Translations under genes and position numbers: made by a program
Notes under the pieces: generated by a model
The model's input: the letters and a program-made list of their open reading frames with translations, nothing else
Databases searched by the model: none
What the model was told of the DNA's origin: nothing
In this document: positions 19,656-30,036 of the stretch, one piece after another
Layout of the letters: each line of letters starts with the position of its first letter
Position numbering within the stretch: the first letter of the stretch is position 1
Source of the DNA: Vibrio sp. CDRSL-10 TSBA
Lineage (GTDB): Bacteria > Pseudomonadota > Gammaproteobacteria > Enterobacterales > Vibrionaceae
Length of the DNA stretch: 64,000 nucleotides
Direction: 5' to 3'
Assembly: GCA_039696685.1 (NCBI GenBank)
Contig: CP155566.1
Coordinates: forward strand, 2,852,001-2,916,000

Positions 19656-20161
19656 TCACAGCGTATATCGCCGTAGGCAGTAACCTAAGTGACCCGGTGG
19701 CCCAGGCCAAACAAGCCATTGAAGCACTGAAATCTGTCCCGAAGTCGCGTTTTATCGCGACTTCGTCGCTGTATAGCAGCACCCCGATGGGGCCACAGGA
19801 CCAACCGGATTACATTAATGCGGTCGTCGCCATCGAAACCGACTTAACCCCGCTGGAGCTGTTAGATTGCACTCAGGCAATTGAACAGGAACACGGGCGA
19901 GTCCGTAAAGCCGAACGTTGGGGGCCACGTACCCTCGACCTGGATATCGTGCTGTACGGCAATGAGGTGATTGAGTCCGAGCGACTTATCGTGCCTCATT
20001 ACGGTATGAAAGTGCGTGAATTTGTACTTTACCCGCTCGCAGAAATCGCACCCAATTTACAACTCCCTGATGGGACTGAGCTGAACGAGCTGTTAACGAC
20101 AGTGCCGCGTAACGGGCTTAGTATTTGGCATGCGCCAACTCCTGGTAAGGATAACAAATGA
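19652..20161 (+). CDS. folK: 6-hydroxymethyl-7,8-dihydropterin pyrophosphokinase
   Basis: Transfers pyrophosphate from ATP to hydroxymethyl-dihydropterin in folate synthesis. 169 residues, intact. It starts with [12 protein letters not shown], and the substrate-binding [14 protein letters not shown] and a VPHYGM segment (usually VPHP) are evident. It overlaps pcnB upstream and panB downstream by 4 bases each, so translation of the three genes is coupled. Confidence 0.96.
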   Translation: MITAYIAVGSNLSDPVAQAKQAIEALKSVPKSRFIATSSLYSSTPMGPQDQPDYINAVVAIETDLTPLELLDCTQAIEQEHGRVRKAERWGPRTLDLDIVLYGNEVIESERLIVPHYGMKVREFVLYPLAEIAPNLQLPDGTELNELLTTVPRNGLSIWHAPTPGKDNK

Positions 20162-20953
20162 AAAAAATTACCATTAATGACCTGATGCAATGGAAACAGG
20201 AAGGGCGTAAATTCCCGACCTCCACCGCTTACGATGCCAGTTTCGCCCAGCTGTTTGAGAGCCAGGAGATGCCGGTTCTTTTAGTCGGTGACTCACTGGG
20301 CATGGTGTTGCAAGGCCAGACCGACACCTTGCCGGTCACGGTAGAAGATATCGTGTATCACACCCGCTGTGTGCGTGCCGGCAGCCCGAACTGTCTGCTG
20401 ATGGCCGACATGCCCTTTATGAGCTATGCCACACCAGAAACAGGCGTGTGAAAACGCGGCAAAAATCGTTCGTGCCGGGGCCAACATGGTCAAAATCGAA
20501 GGTGGCGACTGGCTGGTCGACACGGTGAAAATGTTGACCGAGCGCGCGATTCCAGTCTGTGCCCATCTGGGCCTGACTCCGCAATCGGTGAACATTTTTG
20601 GCGGCTACAAGGTTCAGGGCCGTGAACAGGATAAAGCCGATCGCATGGTCAAAGATGCGCTGGCGCTGCAAGAAGCAGGTGCCCAGATCATTCTGCTGGA
20701 ATGTGTTCCGGCGTCGCTGGCACAACGTATTACCCAGTTACTTGATGTGCCGGTGATCGGCATTGGTGCAGGTAACGTAACCGATGGCCAGATTCTGGTC
20801 ATGCACGATATGTTTGGTATCTCGGCTAACTACATGCCGAAATTCTCGAAAAACTTTCTCGCAGAAACAGGGGATATGCGAAAGGCTGTGGCGAAATACA
20901 TGGATGATGTGACGCGCGGTGCTTTCCCTGACGATGCACATACTATCGCCTAA
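20158..20953 (+). CDS. panB: 3-methyl-2-oxobutanoate hydroxymethyltransferase (frameshifted)
   Basis: First committed step of pantothenate synthesis. 264 residues after removing one base from GAAAC at 20437-20441, which restores [16 protein letters not shown]; 264 is exactly the usual length. Conserved [19 protein letters not shown] and IGIGAG are present. It starts in the folK stop (ATGA) and is followed 11 bases later by panC, with a GGAG ribosome-binding site between them. Confidence 0.95.
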
Positions 20954-20964
20954 AGGAGTTAATC

Positions 20965-21843
20965 ATGCAGACTTTTGCTGACATTTCCGCTCTGCGCGAG
21001 CAGATCAAACAGTATAAGCGTGATGATCGCCGGATCGCATTTGTTCCGACGATGGGCAATTTGCACGAAGGCCACCTAACGCTGGTGCGCAAAGCGCGTG
21101 AACTGGCCGATGTGGTTGTGGTAAGTATTTTTGTCAACCCGATGCAGTTTGAACGGGCCGACGATCTCAACAACTATCCTCGTACTCTGGATGACGACCT
21201 GAGCAAGCTCAATGCTGCCGGAGTCGAGCTGGTGTTTACCCCGACGCCTGACATCATGTATCCGTATGGCCTGGATAAACAGACGTTTGTTGAAGTACCG
21301 GGTTTATCTCACATGCTGGAAGGCGCATCGCGTCCGGGTCACTTCCGTGGTGTCGCCACCATCGTCACTAAGCTGTTCAATATCGTGCAGCCGAATGTGG
21401 CCTGCTTTGGCGAAAAAGATTTTCAGCAGCTGGCGGTAATTCGCCAGATGGTGGAGGATCTGTGCCTCAATCTTGAAATCGTTGGTGTGCCAACCGTACG
21501 TGAGATGGATGGCCTGGCGATGAGTTCACGCAATAACCTGCTGACTCTGGATGAGCGCCAGCGCGCACCGGTTCTGGCGCGCACCATGCGCTGGATCAGC
21601 AGCGCGATTCGCGGTGGCCGGGTTGATTACAGCTCTATTGTGGAAGATGCGGTCGATCAGTTGCGCGCAGCGGATCTGGAGCCGGATGAAATTTTCATCC
21701 GCGACGCTCGTACCCTGCTGCCAATATCAGCCGACAGCAAACAAGCAGTGATCCTGATGTCTGCTTTCCTTGGCAAAGTTCGTCTGATCGATAATCAGGT
21801 GGTCGACCTGAGTGAAGCCAAAGCCTCCTCTGAAGAAGAATAA
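20965..21843 (+). CDS. panC: Pantothenate synthetase
   Basis: Condenses pantoate and beta-alanine using ATP. 292 residues, intact. The HIGH-family motif is [26 protein letters not shown] and the KMSKS-like MSSRNNLL with FGEKDFQQL are visible. It is the last gene of the dksA-side run, closed by a strong terminator shared with the convergent yadGH operon. Confidence 0.97.
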   Translation: MQTFADISALREQIKQYKRDDRRIAFVPTMGNLHEGHLTLVRKARELADVVVVSIFVNPMQFERADDLNNYPRTLDDDLSKLNAAGVELVFTPTPDIMYPYGLDKQTFVEVPGLSHMLEGASRPGHFRGVATIVTKLFNIVQPNVACFGEKDFQQLAVIRQMVEDLCLNLEIVGVPTVREMDGLAMSSRNNLLTLDERQRAPVLARTMRWISSAIRGGRVDYSSIVEDAVDQLRAADLEPDEIFIRDARTLLPISADSKQAVILMSAFLGKVRLIDNQVVDLSEAKASSEEE

Positions 21844-21861
21844 CGCTTTCCCGCAAAGCAC

Positions 21862-21891
21862 AAAAAAGGTCAACCTCGGTTGACCTTTTTT
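21862..21891. terminator. Bidirectional terminator between panC and yadH
   Basis: Near-perfect palindrome: 14-bp arms AAAAAAGGTCAACC / GGTTGACCTTTTTT around TC, giving a T-run in both directions. It is placed between convergent genes. Confidence 0.93.
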
Positions 21892-21912
21892 ATTTCTAAA
21901 ACAACACGCACT

Positions 21913-22684
21913 TTAACTGCGTAACCCGCGTCCTTTGCTGACCAGGTAATGAGCCACCGCGTACAGCAGTACCACAAACACTCCCAACACGCTGAACGAG
22001 GTGGTGATATCCACATCGGACACGCCCAAAAAGCCGTAACGGAACGCGTTGACCATATAGACAATCGGGTTGATTTTCGACACCACCTGCCACACGTCAG
22101 GCAACAGGCTGATAGAATAAAATACCCCGCCCAGATAGGTCAGCGGTGTCAGCACAAAGGTCGGAATGATTGAGATATCATCAAACGAGCGCGCAAACAC
22201 CGCATTGATCAGGCCGCCCAAAGCAAACACCACAGAGGTCAGGAACACGGTCGCTGTGATGATACCCCAGTGATCGACACTGAGATCAACGAAAAACAGC
22301 GATACAAACGTCACCATAGCACCGACCAGCAGGCCACGCGCCACCCCGCCCATCACATAGCCACCAATAATGACGTAGTTAGGCACCGGCGCAACCAGCA
22401 ACTCTTCAATGTTCTTCTGGAAACTTAGCGCTGAAAAACGACGAGGCAACATTGGAATACGAGTTGGTGATCACCGACATCATAATCAGGCCGGGCACGA
22501 TGTACTCCATGTAAGTGAAGCCGTTCATCTCACCGATACGAGAGCCGATAAGGTTACCAAAAATGATGAAATACAGGCTCATGGTAATCGCCGGCGGAAC
22601 CAGGGTTTGCACCCAGATACGGGTAAAACGCTTGATCTCTTTGCGCAGCAGGCTGCGAAACGCAGTCCAGTAAATCTGATACAT
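21913..22684 (-). CDS. yadH: ABC-2 type transporter permease YadH (frameshifted)
   Basis: Integral-membrane half of an ABC-2 exporter with the ATPase YadG; substrate unknown. 256 residues after removing one base from GAAAC at 22420-22424, restoring SAKFQKNIEELLVAP, the conserved ABC-2 cytoplasmic signature. About six membrane segments. The ATG at 22684 (MYQIYW) is chosen over an in-frame ATG at 22738, which lies within yadG. Its start is within a few bases of the yadG stop, so they form one operon. Confidence 0.92.
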
Positions 22685-22685
22685 C

Positions 22686-23609
22686 TTATACTTTCCCCTC
22701 ACTCTGCTGGCGTACGATGCTGACAAACAGCTCTTCAAGACGGTTGGCCTTGTTACGCATCGACATCACTTTGATCCCCATCTGTGACAACTGGGCAAAC
22801 ACGTGATTCATGCCCTGGGTTTTCGCCAGTTCAATCTCCAGTGAGCCTTCGACCACACGCTGCGACACCACATCCTGCAGAGTTTGCAGTTTGCTTTCAT
22901 CGTCGATATCGAGAATAAAGGTTTCAACCTGCAACTTACCCAGTAAGGCTTTCATGGTGGTGTTTTCAATCAGTTCACCGCGATTGATGATACCGATGTG
23001 ACGACACAGCATTTCCGCTTCCTCGAGGTAGTGAGTGGTCAGAATAATGGTAATGCCCTGCTGGTTGATTTTCTTGAGAAACTCCCACATTGAGCGGCGC
23101 AGTTCAATATCCACCCCGGCAGTCGGCTCATCGAGGATCAGCAGTTGCGGCTCATGCATCAGCGCGCGGGCTATCATCAAACGGCGTTTCATCCCGCCCG
23201 ACAGGTTACGAGCCCGCTCTTTGCGTTTTTCCCACAGATCAAGCTGGGTCAGGTACTTTTCCGCCCGCTCTTTGGCGAGAGTACGTGACACACCGTAATA
23301 GCCGGCTTGTTGCATCACGATCTGTTCAACCGTCTCAAACGGGTTAAAGTTAAATTCTTGCGGTACCAGACCAAGATGCTGCTTGGCCAGCTCCAGGTGG
23401 GTATCAATATTGTGGCCAAACACCTTCACACGACCGGAGGTCTTGTTAACCAGAGAGGAAATGATACCGATAGTGGTCGATTTACCCGCCCCGTTTGGGC
23501 CGAGCAGGGCGTAAAAGTCACCTTTACTGACTTTCAGACTGACGCCCTTGAGTGCTTCAAAACCGCCGGCATAGGTTTTGCGCAGCTCTTCTATCTCTAA
23601 TGCGTACAT
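22686..23609 (-). CDS. yadG: ABC transporter ATP-binding protein YadG
   Basis: 307 residues, intact: Walker A GPNGAGKST, the Q-loop in GLVPQEFNF, signature LSGGMKRR, Walker B LLILDEPTAGVD and the H-loop TTHYLEEAE. It powers the YadH permease encoded directly downstream. The pair sits next to can and hpt, as in E. coli. No substrate can be inferred. Confidence 0.95.
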   Translation of the reverse strand: MYALEIEELRKTYAGGFEALKGVSLKVSKGDFYALLGPNGAGKSTTIGIISSLVNKTSGRVKVFGHNIDTHLELAKQHLGLVPQEFNFNPFETVEQIVMQQAGYYGVSRTLAKERAEKYLTQLDLWEKRKERARNLSGGMKRRLMIARALMHEPQLLILDEPTAGVDIELRRSMWEFLKKINQQGITIILTTHYLEEAEMLCRHIGIINRGELIENTTMKALLGKLQVETFILDIDDESKLQTLQDVVSQRVVEGSLEIELAKTQGMNHVFAQLSQMGIKVMSMRNKANRLEELFVSIVRQQSEGKV

Positions 23610-23938
23610 AGCAGATTAAAAACTCTTTGTGTTCGAACATCCTAGATGTGCTGTTGAGCAGGATGATTTTCAACCCTGCCCGGGAAATAGATCACGGGTA
23701 TTACACTGCAAACTGGCAGTCCATCCCACGTAATCTTCTGTTTTACCAATCATTCGTTGCAAAAATTGCGCTTCCTTTCACTGCTCAGATGAGTACTCTG
23801 GAGGGAAATTTGTCAGAGCTTGCCTGTGCGACTTTGTGTATAGTTGGCCAGCCTGCAATCTGATATCAGAACGCGTTGTTGTGCCTATAATAAAACAGGT
23901 GTGCTGAGAAAACAGGGCAATTCATAAAGGGAAGTAAA
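23610..23938. other. Divergent promoter region between yadG and can
   Basis: 329 bases between divergent genes. It must carry the promoters of yadGH and can. No unambiguous -35/-10 pair or operator palindrome was recognised. can is preceded by AAAGGGAAG, a good ribosome-binding site. Confidence 0.5.
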
Positions 23939-24607
23939 ATGCCAGAGATTAAACAACTATTCGACAACAACTCTAAGTGGTCAGAGTCGATCAAAGCCGA
24001 AAGACCTGAATACTTCAGACAGTTAGCCGAAGGACAAAACCCCGACTTTCTATGGATTGGTTGCTCTGACAGCCGCGTGCCTGCTGAACGACTCACCGGC
24101 CTGTATTCCGGTGAACTGTTTGTCCACCGCAATGTGGCCAACCAGGTCATTCATACCGACCTCAACTGCCTGTCAGTGGTTCAGTATGCGGTTGACGTAC
24201 TTAAAGTCAAACACATCATCATCTGTGGCCATTACGGCTGTGGTGGCGTCACTGCTTCGATTGACAACCCGCAGCTCGGCCTTATCAACAACTGGCTGCT
24301 GCATATTCGCGATCTGTATTTCAAGCACCGCAATTACCTCGACCAGATGCCTGCCGAGGACCGCTCAGACAAGCTGGCTGAGATTAACGTCGCGGAGCAG
24401 GTGTATAACCTGGGTAACTCGACCATCTTACAGAATGCCTGGCAACGTGGCCAGGATGTCGAGTTGCACGGCGTGGTATACGGTATCGGTGACGGCCGCC
24501 TGGAATACTTAGGCGTGCGCTGTAACAGTCGCGAAGGCATTGATGACAGCTACAATCAGTCGATGGCGAAAATTTTGAATCCGCAGCACAAGCTGCTGTG
24601 TCGCTAA
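23939..24607 (+). CDS. can: Beta-class carbonic anhydrase
   Basis: Interconverts CO2 and bicarbonate, supplying bicarbonate for biosynthesis. 222 residues, intact. Zinc ligands lie in CSDSRVPAE (Cys, Asp) and HYGCGGV (His, Cys). Length and neighbours (yadG, hpt) match E. coli Can. Confidence 0.96.
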   Translation: MPEIKQLFDNNSKWSESIKAERPEYFRQLAEGQNPDFLWIGCSDSRVPAERLTGLYSGELFVHRNVANQVIHTDLNCLSVVQYAVDVLKVKHIIICGHYGCGGVTASIDNPQLGLINNWLLHIRDLYFKHRNYLDQMPAEDRSDKLAEINVAEQVYNLGNSTILQNAWQRGQDVELHGVVYGIGDGRLEYLGVRCNSREGIDDSYNQSMAKILNPQHKLLCR

Positions 24608-24633
24608 ACACGCTCTTTTTACCACAGTGACAA

Positions 24634-24659
24634 CAATGCCCACTCTTTGGTGGGCATTG
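24634..24659. terminator. Terminator hairpin between can and hpt
   Basis: 10-bp perfect stem CAATGCCCAC / GTGGGCATTG with a 6-base loop, between the convergent can and hpt genes. The T-rich tail is weak on both sides. Confidence 0.7.
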
Positions 24660-24684
24660 CTTCATTGGCTAAAGTTCGCTTGAC

Positions 24685-25219
24685 TCAGCCTTCCTGCGGA
24701 ATGACCTTACCAATAAATGGCAGGTGACGATATTTCTGCGCGTAATCGATACCGACACCAACCACGAACTCGTCCGGGATCTCAAAACCAATCCACTTCA
24801 CATCAACATTCACTTCACGGCGTGACGGCTTGTCGAGCAGCGTACAGATCTGAATTGATTTCGGCTCGCGCAGGGACAGAATCTCTTTCACTTTATTTAA
24901 CGTATTACCGGTGTCGATAATGTCTTCGACCAGCAGGACATCCTTGCCTTTGATGTCGTCATCCAGATCTTTCAGGATACGCACATCGCGTGAACTTTCC
25001 ATGGTATTGCCATAGCTCGACGCTGTCATAAAGTCGACCTGATGGGTCAAGTTGATCGCACGGGCCAGATCCGCCATAAATACGAAAGAACCACGTAGCA
25101 GCCCGACCAGAAACCAGGTCTTCGCTGCCCTGATAGTGCTCTGTGATCTGCTGACCAAGCGTGCGAACGCGTTCCTGAACTTCTTGTTCAGAAATCATTA
25201 CTTCAACTGTGTGTTTCAT
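24685..25219 (-). CDS. hpt: Hypoxanthine phosphoribosyltransferase (frameshifted)
   Basis: Purine salvage enzyme converting hypoxanthine and guanine to IMP and GMP with PRPP. 177 residues after removing one base from GAAAC at 25110-25114, restoring [13 protein letters not shown]. The PRPP-binding loop [13 protein letters not shown] is present. Start ATG at 25219 ([10 protein letters not shown]); upstream codons in the same frame are not conserved. Confidence 0.94.
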
Positions 25220-25652
25220 ACCAATCTCGTTTTGTTGATGCGACCCCAATCTGGAAAGGCAAATTGCCACGTCGCTGAATCATTCGCCGCGTATAGTAAC
25301 ACCGCAGACAGTAGGTGTTAACCTCTGCTCAGCGCCTCCCAGTATCGACGCCCTCCCCCATGAACGATGACCGCCGGCGGTCGTCGCCACTCATTACCCG
25401 CTCACTGAGCGTGCACAAAACGTACAACCTGACTCACAAATATACAATTGGTTGCATTTTAGTGAGAATTTAATCCATTTAAACGCCTTGAATTTAAAAA
25501 GATTTAATAGATTTGAACATTTTTTAGTCACAAAACGTTGACCTAAATCATATGCACCATTACACTCATAGAGCTAACCAAGCAATTAACAATATAATCA
25601 TTAGCGTTTACTAAAAAACGCAGCTAACAACCATTGGCAAGGAAATAAAATT
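25220..25652. other. Divergent regulatory region between hpt and hapR
   Basis: 433 AT-rich bases with no gene. The part nearest hapR is its leader with the Qrr pairing site (25624-25642). The rest must contain the hpt and hapR promoters. HapR/LuxR proteins commonly bind and repress their own promoters, but no clear operator could be assigned by eye. Confidence 0.55.
25624..25642 (+). promoter_or_regulatory. Predicted Qrr small-RNA pairing site in the hapR leader
   Basis: CTAACAACCATTGGCAAGG lies 10-30 bases before the hapR ATG and covers the ribosome-binding site. It is complementary in two blocks (CTAACAAC and TTGGC) to the conserved Qrr core as known from Vibrio Qrr sRNAs (GCCAAnnnnnGUUGUUAG). 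In characterised vibrios this pairing blocks hapR/luxR translation at low cell density. The site is seen; function is by analogy. Confidence 0.75.
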
Positions 25653-26268
25653 ATGGACGCATCTATCGAGAAACGCCCCAGAACCAGGCTTTCCCCGCAA
25701 AAACGTAAACTGCAATTAATGGAAATTGCACTGGAGGTTTTTGCTAACCGTGGGATTGGTCGAGGCGGTCACGCCGATATCGCAGAAATCGCTCAGGTTT
25801 CTGTAGCTACTGTGTTTAACTACTTCCCGACGCGCGAAGATTTGGTCGATGACGTGCTCACTTATGTGGTACGCCAGTTTCTCCAACTTCCTCACTGACA
25901 ACATCGATCTCGATGCTCACGCTAAAGAAAATCTTGGCAACATCACCGAGCAGATGGTCAAGCTGGCAATCGATGACTGCCACTGGCTGAAAGTGTGGTT
26001 TGAGTGGAGTGCATCAACCCGTGATGAAGTGTGGCCGCTGTTTGTCTCCAGCAACCGCACCAACCAGCTGCTGCTGAAAAACATGTTTGCCAAGGCGATT
26101 GAGCGTGGTGAAGTGTGCGATCAGCATGACTCGGAAGATCTGGCTACCCTGTTCCATGGTGTATGCTACTCACTGTTCGTACAGGCGAACCGTGTGCGTG
26201 ATGAAGGTCAGGTGCTTAAGCTGGTACAAAGCTATCTCGACATGCTGTGCATCTACAAAGAGCAGTAA
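25653..26268 (+). CDS. hapR: Quorum-sensing master regulator, HapR/LuxR/OpaR family (frameshifted)
   Basis: TetR-type DNA-binding protein that switches on the high-cell-density programme in vibrios. 204 residues after removing one base from GTTTC at 25877-25881, restoring YVVRQFSNFLTDNID. The N-terminus MDASIEKRPRTRLSPQKRK and the HTH (GHADIAEIAQVSVATVFNYF) are nearly identical to known HapR/LuxR, and WFEWSASTRDEVWPLF is the family's dimer and ligand region. If the frameshift were real, the strain would be a natural quorum-sensing mutant. Since 27 other sites show the same change, an artefact is more likely. A terminator follows. Confidence 0.95.
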
Positions 26269-26280
26269 TCTTGTGCGGAT

Positions 26281-26310
26281 AAAAAATAGCGCCTGCAGGC
26301 GCTATTTTTT
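26281..26310 (+). terminator. Terminator after hapR
   Basis: 13-bp perfect stem AAAAAATAGCGCC / GGCGCTATTTTTT with loop TGCA, 12 bases after the hapR stop. Confidence 0.93.
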
Positions 26311-26363
26311 TGTCTGTTTTTCCGGCTGACCAGATACCCCATCGACGCTCAGTACAACAGACA

Positions 26364-26394
26364 TAAAAAAGCCGCTGAAAGAATCAGCGGCTTT
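26364..26394 (-). terminator. Terminator after lpd
   Basis: On the minus strand the 11-bp stem AAAGCCGCTGA / TCAGCGGCTTT is followed by further Ts, about 45 bases beyond the lpd stop. It ends the pdh operon. Confidence 0.88.
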
Positions 26395-26437
26395 GTCTAT
26401 CTGCGTGACGAGATATCGTCAGCCGAAGCAAAAAGAA

Positions 26438-27865
26438 TTATTTTTTCTTTTTCGCTTTTGCGTTTGGCAGGTCAGTGATCGTACCTTCAAACACTTCTGA
26501 TGCCAGACCCACAGACTCGTGCAGAGTCGGGTGAGCGTGGATAGTCAGAGCGATGTCTTCAGCATCACAACCCATCTCGATCGCCAGACCGATTTCACCC
26601 AGCAGTTCACCACCGTTAGTACCTACGATAGCACCACCGATAACGCGGTGAGTCTCTTTATCGAAGATCAGCTTGGTCATACCGTCTGAGCAGTCAGATG
26701 CGATAGCACGGCCAGATGCAGCCCATGGGAAAGTCGCTACTTCGTAGTTCAGACCTTCTGCTTTCGCTTCTTTCTCAGTCTTACCAACCCAAGCCACTTC
26801 TGGCTCAGTGTAAGCAATTGAAGGGATAACTTTAGGATCGAAGTAGTGTTTCTTACCAGCAATCACTTCTGCTGCTACGTGACCTTCGTGCACACCTTTG
26901 TGCGCCAGCATTGGCTGACCTACGATATCACCGATAGCGAAGATGTGTGGTACGTTGGTGCGCATTTGCTTATCAACGTTGATGAAACCACGCTCATCCA
27001 CTTCCAGACCTGCTTTCTCAGCTTCCAGTAGTTTGCCGTTTGGCACACGACCGATTGCCACAAGTACTGCATCGTAACGCTCAGCTTCAGCCGGCGCTTT
27101 CTTGCCTTCCATTGAAACGTAGATACCGTCTTCTTTCGCTTCAACTGCAGTAACTTTGGTTTCCAGCATCAGGTTAAATTTCTTCGCGATACGCTTAGTG
27201 AAGACTTTAACGATGTCTTTATCTGCTGCCGGGATAACCTGGTCGAACATTTCAACCACGTCGATTTGAGAACCCAGTGCGTGGTAAACCGTACCCATTT
27301 CCAGGCCGATGATACCGCCACCCATGATCAGCAGTTTTTGTGGTACTTCTTTCAGTTCCAGTGCGTCAGTTGAGTCCCAGATACGTGGGTCTTCATGTGG
27401 AATGAAAGGCAGTTCGATAGGACGAGAACCTGCAGCTACGATAGCGTTGTCGAAGTTAACAACAGTAGTACCGTCTTCGCCGGTTACTTCGATAGAGTTA
27501 GGACCAGTAAATTTACCCAGGCCGTTCACTACGTTAACTTTACGCATCTTGGCCATACCGCCAAGACCGCCAGTCAGCTGGTTGATTACTTTTTCTTTCC
27601 ACAGACGGATCTTGTCGATGTCCGTTTGTGGTTCGCCAAACACGATACCGTGCTCAGCCAGCGCTTTCGCTTCTTCGATAACTTTCGCTACGTGCAGCAG
27701 TGCTTTAGACGGGATACAACCCACGTTTAGACATACACCACCCAGAGTGTTGTAACGTTCGATAAGTACAGTATCCAGACCTAAGTCTGCACAACGGAAT
27801 GCAGCGGAGTAACCAGCAGGACCGGCACCTAGCACTACAACCTGGGCTTTAATTTCTTTGCTCAT
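26438..27865 (-). CDS. lpd: Dihydrolipoamide dehydrogenase (E3)
   Basis: 475 residues, intact. FAD flavoprotein that reoxidises dihydrolipoamide in the pyruvate and 2-oxoglutarate dehydrogenase and glycine cleavage complexes. The redox disulfide is GGVCLNVGCIPSK, FAD- and NAD-binding glycine motifs are present, and the C-terminal catalytic base is HPTLHES. It is the last gene of pdhR-aceE-aceF-lpd, 257 bases after aceF with a hairpin in between, so it may also have its own promoter. Confidence 0.97.
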   Translation of the reverse strand: MSKEIKAQVVVLGAGPAGYSAAFRCADLGLDTVLIERYNTLGGVCLNVGCIPSKALLHVAKVIEEAKALAEHGIVFGEPQTDIDKIRLWKEKVINQLTGGLGGMAKMRKVNVVNGLGKFTGPNSIEVTGEDGTTVVNFDNAIVAAGSRPIELPFIPHEDPRIWDSTDALELKEVPQKLLIMGGGIIGLEMGTVYHALGSQIDVVEMFDQVIPAADKDIVKVFTKRIAKKFNLMLETKVTAVEAKEDGIYVSMEGKKAPAEAERYDAVLVAIGRVPNGKLLEAEKAGLEVDERGFINVDKQMRTNVPHIFAIGDIVGQPMLAHKGVHEGHVAAEVIAGKKHYFDPKVIPSIAYTEPEVAWVGKTEKEAKAEGLNYEVATFPWAASGRAIASDCSDGMTKLIFDKETHRVIGGAIVGTNGGELLGEIGLAIEMGCDAEDIALTIHAHPTLHESVGLASEVFEGTITDLPNAKAKKKK

Positions 27866-28082
27866 TTCGACCTCTTGTAGTCAATATCCCTAACAGGCTA
27901 TGGGTGTTTTATCTATTTGTTTTGTTTGTTAAACGAATGACTTAAACGACTATTTTTCAGACCGCAACAGTTTACAGAGATGTTAAAGGTGTGAAAAGTA
28001 AATCCATGTAGCCTGTGAGCTAGACGACAATTCAACGGGGAAAAATTTTTCCATCATTAAATTGCAAGACAATGCTTAAACC

Positions 28083-28105
28083 AAGGCGGCTATAACAGCC
28101 GCCTT
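28083..28105. terminator. Stem-loop between aceF and lpd
   Basis: 9-bp perfect stem AAGGCGGCT / AGCCGCCTT with a 5-base loop, 18 bases after the aceF stop. The T-rich side faces the plus strand, so on the minus strand it may only attenuate or protect mRNA rather than end transcription fully. Confidence 0.6.
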
Positions 28106-28122
28106 ATTTTATTTGAACGCGA

Positions 28123-30019
28123 TTACAGAACCAGACGACGAATGTCGCTCAGGCAACCGTTCAAGTAAGTGATGAAGCGTGCACCTTCTGCACCATCGAT
28201 CACGCGGTGATCGTAAGACAGAGACAGTGGCAGTTGCAGACGTGGAGCGAACTCTTTGCCGTTCCATACTGGCTTCATTTCTGACTTAGATACACCCAGA
28301 ATACCAACTTCTGGTGCGTTTACGATTGGAGTAAACGCAGTACCGCCGATACCACCCAGACTTGAGATAGTGAAACAGCCGCCTTGCATATCCGCTGCAG
28401 TCAGTTTACCTGAACGTGCTTTCTTAGACACTTGAGCCAGCTCTTCAGACAGCTCGTAGATGCCTTTCTTGTTCACGTCTTTGAATACAGGAACAACCAG
28501 ACCGTTTGGTGTATCTACCGCGATACCGATGTTCACGTATTTCTTCAGGATCAGGCTCTCACCGTCTTCAGACAGAGAAGAGTTGAACGCCGGGAACGCT
28601 TCCAGAGCTTTAGCAGCCGCTTTCATGATGAACACCAGTGGAGTGATCTTCATGCCAGTGTCTTTCTTCGCTTCGATTGCGTTCTGCTCTTTACGGAAAG
28701 CTTCCAGTTCAGTGATATCTGCGTTATCCCACTGAGTAACGTGCGGGATCATTACCCAGTTACGGTGTAGGTTAGCACCAGAAATCTTCTTAATACGAGA
28801 CAGAGGTTGCAGTTCTGTTTCGCCGAACTTGCTGAAGTCCACTTTTGGCCAAGGAAGCAGGCCAAGAGCTGCACCGTCACCTTTGCCAGATGCTGCTGCA
28901 CCTGCGCCAGATTCCAGACGTTTCAGCGCTTCTTTCACGTAGTTCTGTACGTCTTCTTTCAGGATACGGCTCTTACGACCAGTACCTTTAACCTTCGCCA
29001 GGTTTACGCCAAACTCACGAGCCAGGCGACGAACAACAGGAGACGCGTGTGAATACTCGTTGTTTTCCTGGAAATCGCCGGTTGCTGCCGGAACTGCCGC
29101 TTTTGGCGCTTCAGCTTTTGGTGCCGCTGCTGCCGGAGCCGCTGCCTGTGCTGGCGCTGCTGCCGGAGCCGGTGCTGCACCTGCTACTTCAAACACCATG
29201 ATCAGTGAGCCGGTTGACACTTTGTCACCCGCTGCGATCTTGATTTCTTTAACGGTACCTGCGAATGGTGCTGGTACTTCCATTGAAGCTTTGTCGCCTT
29301 CCACTGTGATCAGAGATTGCTCTTCTGTCACTGTGTCGCCAACTGCAACCATGATTTCAGTCACTTCAACTTCGTCACCGCCGATATCCGGCACGTTAAC
29401 TTCTTTTGCTGCTGAAGCTGCTGGTGCTGCTGCAACTGGTGCCGCCGCTGCAGCCGGAGCCGCTGCCGGAGCGCCAGAAACCAGCGACTTCGAATACCAT
29501 GATCAGTGAGCCAGTCGATACTTTATCGCCAGCGGCCACTTTCAGCTCTTTCAGAGTACCGGCAAATGGTGCTGGTACTTCCATTGAAGCTTTGTCGCCT
29601 TCAACAGTGATCAGAGACTGTTCTTCAGTGATGCTGTCGCCAACTGCAACCATGATTTCAGTGACTTCAACTTCGTCACCGCCGATATCAGGAACGTGAA
29701 CTTCTTTCAGTTCTGCCGCTGCTGCTGGAGCAGGAGCAGCTGCCGGAGCTGCCTCTGCCGCAGGAGCAGGTGCAGCTGCTGCTGCACCTTCGGCTTCGAA
29801 AATCATGATTAGAGAGCCGGTAGAAACTTTGTCGCCAGCCACTACTTTGATCTCTTTTACGATACCCGCTTGAGATGCAGGTACTTCCATAGAAGCCTTA
29901 TCGCCTTCTACAGTGATCAAAGACTGTTCTTCTTCTACCTTGTCACCAACGCTTACCAGAATCTCGGTAACTTCAACCTCATCCGCACCGATGTCTGGTA
30001 CATTAATTTCGATTGCCAT
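28123..30019 (-). CDS. aceF: Pyruvate dehydrogenase E2, dihydrolipoamide acetyltransferase (frameshifted)
   Basis: Core of the pyruvate dehydrogenase complex. 631 residues after removing one base from GAAAC at 29477-29481. It has three lipoyl domains (about 1-76, 105-178 and 207-280), each with [12 protein letters not shown] carrying the lipoylated Lys, joined by Ala/Pro-rich linkers. A peripheral subunit-binding domain ([21 protein letters not shown]) follows, then the catalytic domain with the DHRVIDG motif. The second and third lipoyl domains are almost identical. It starts 17 bases after aceE. Confidence 0.95.
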
Positions 30020-30036
30020 TGCTTTTCCTACCTTAA

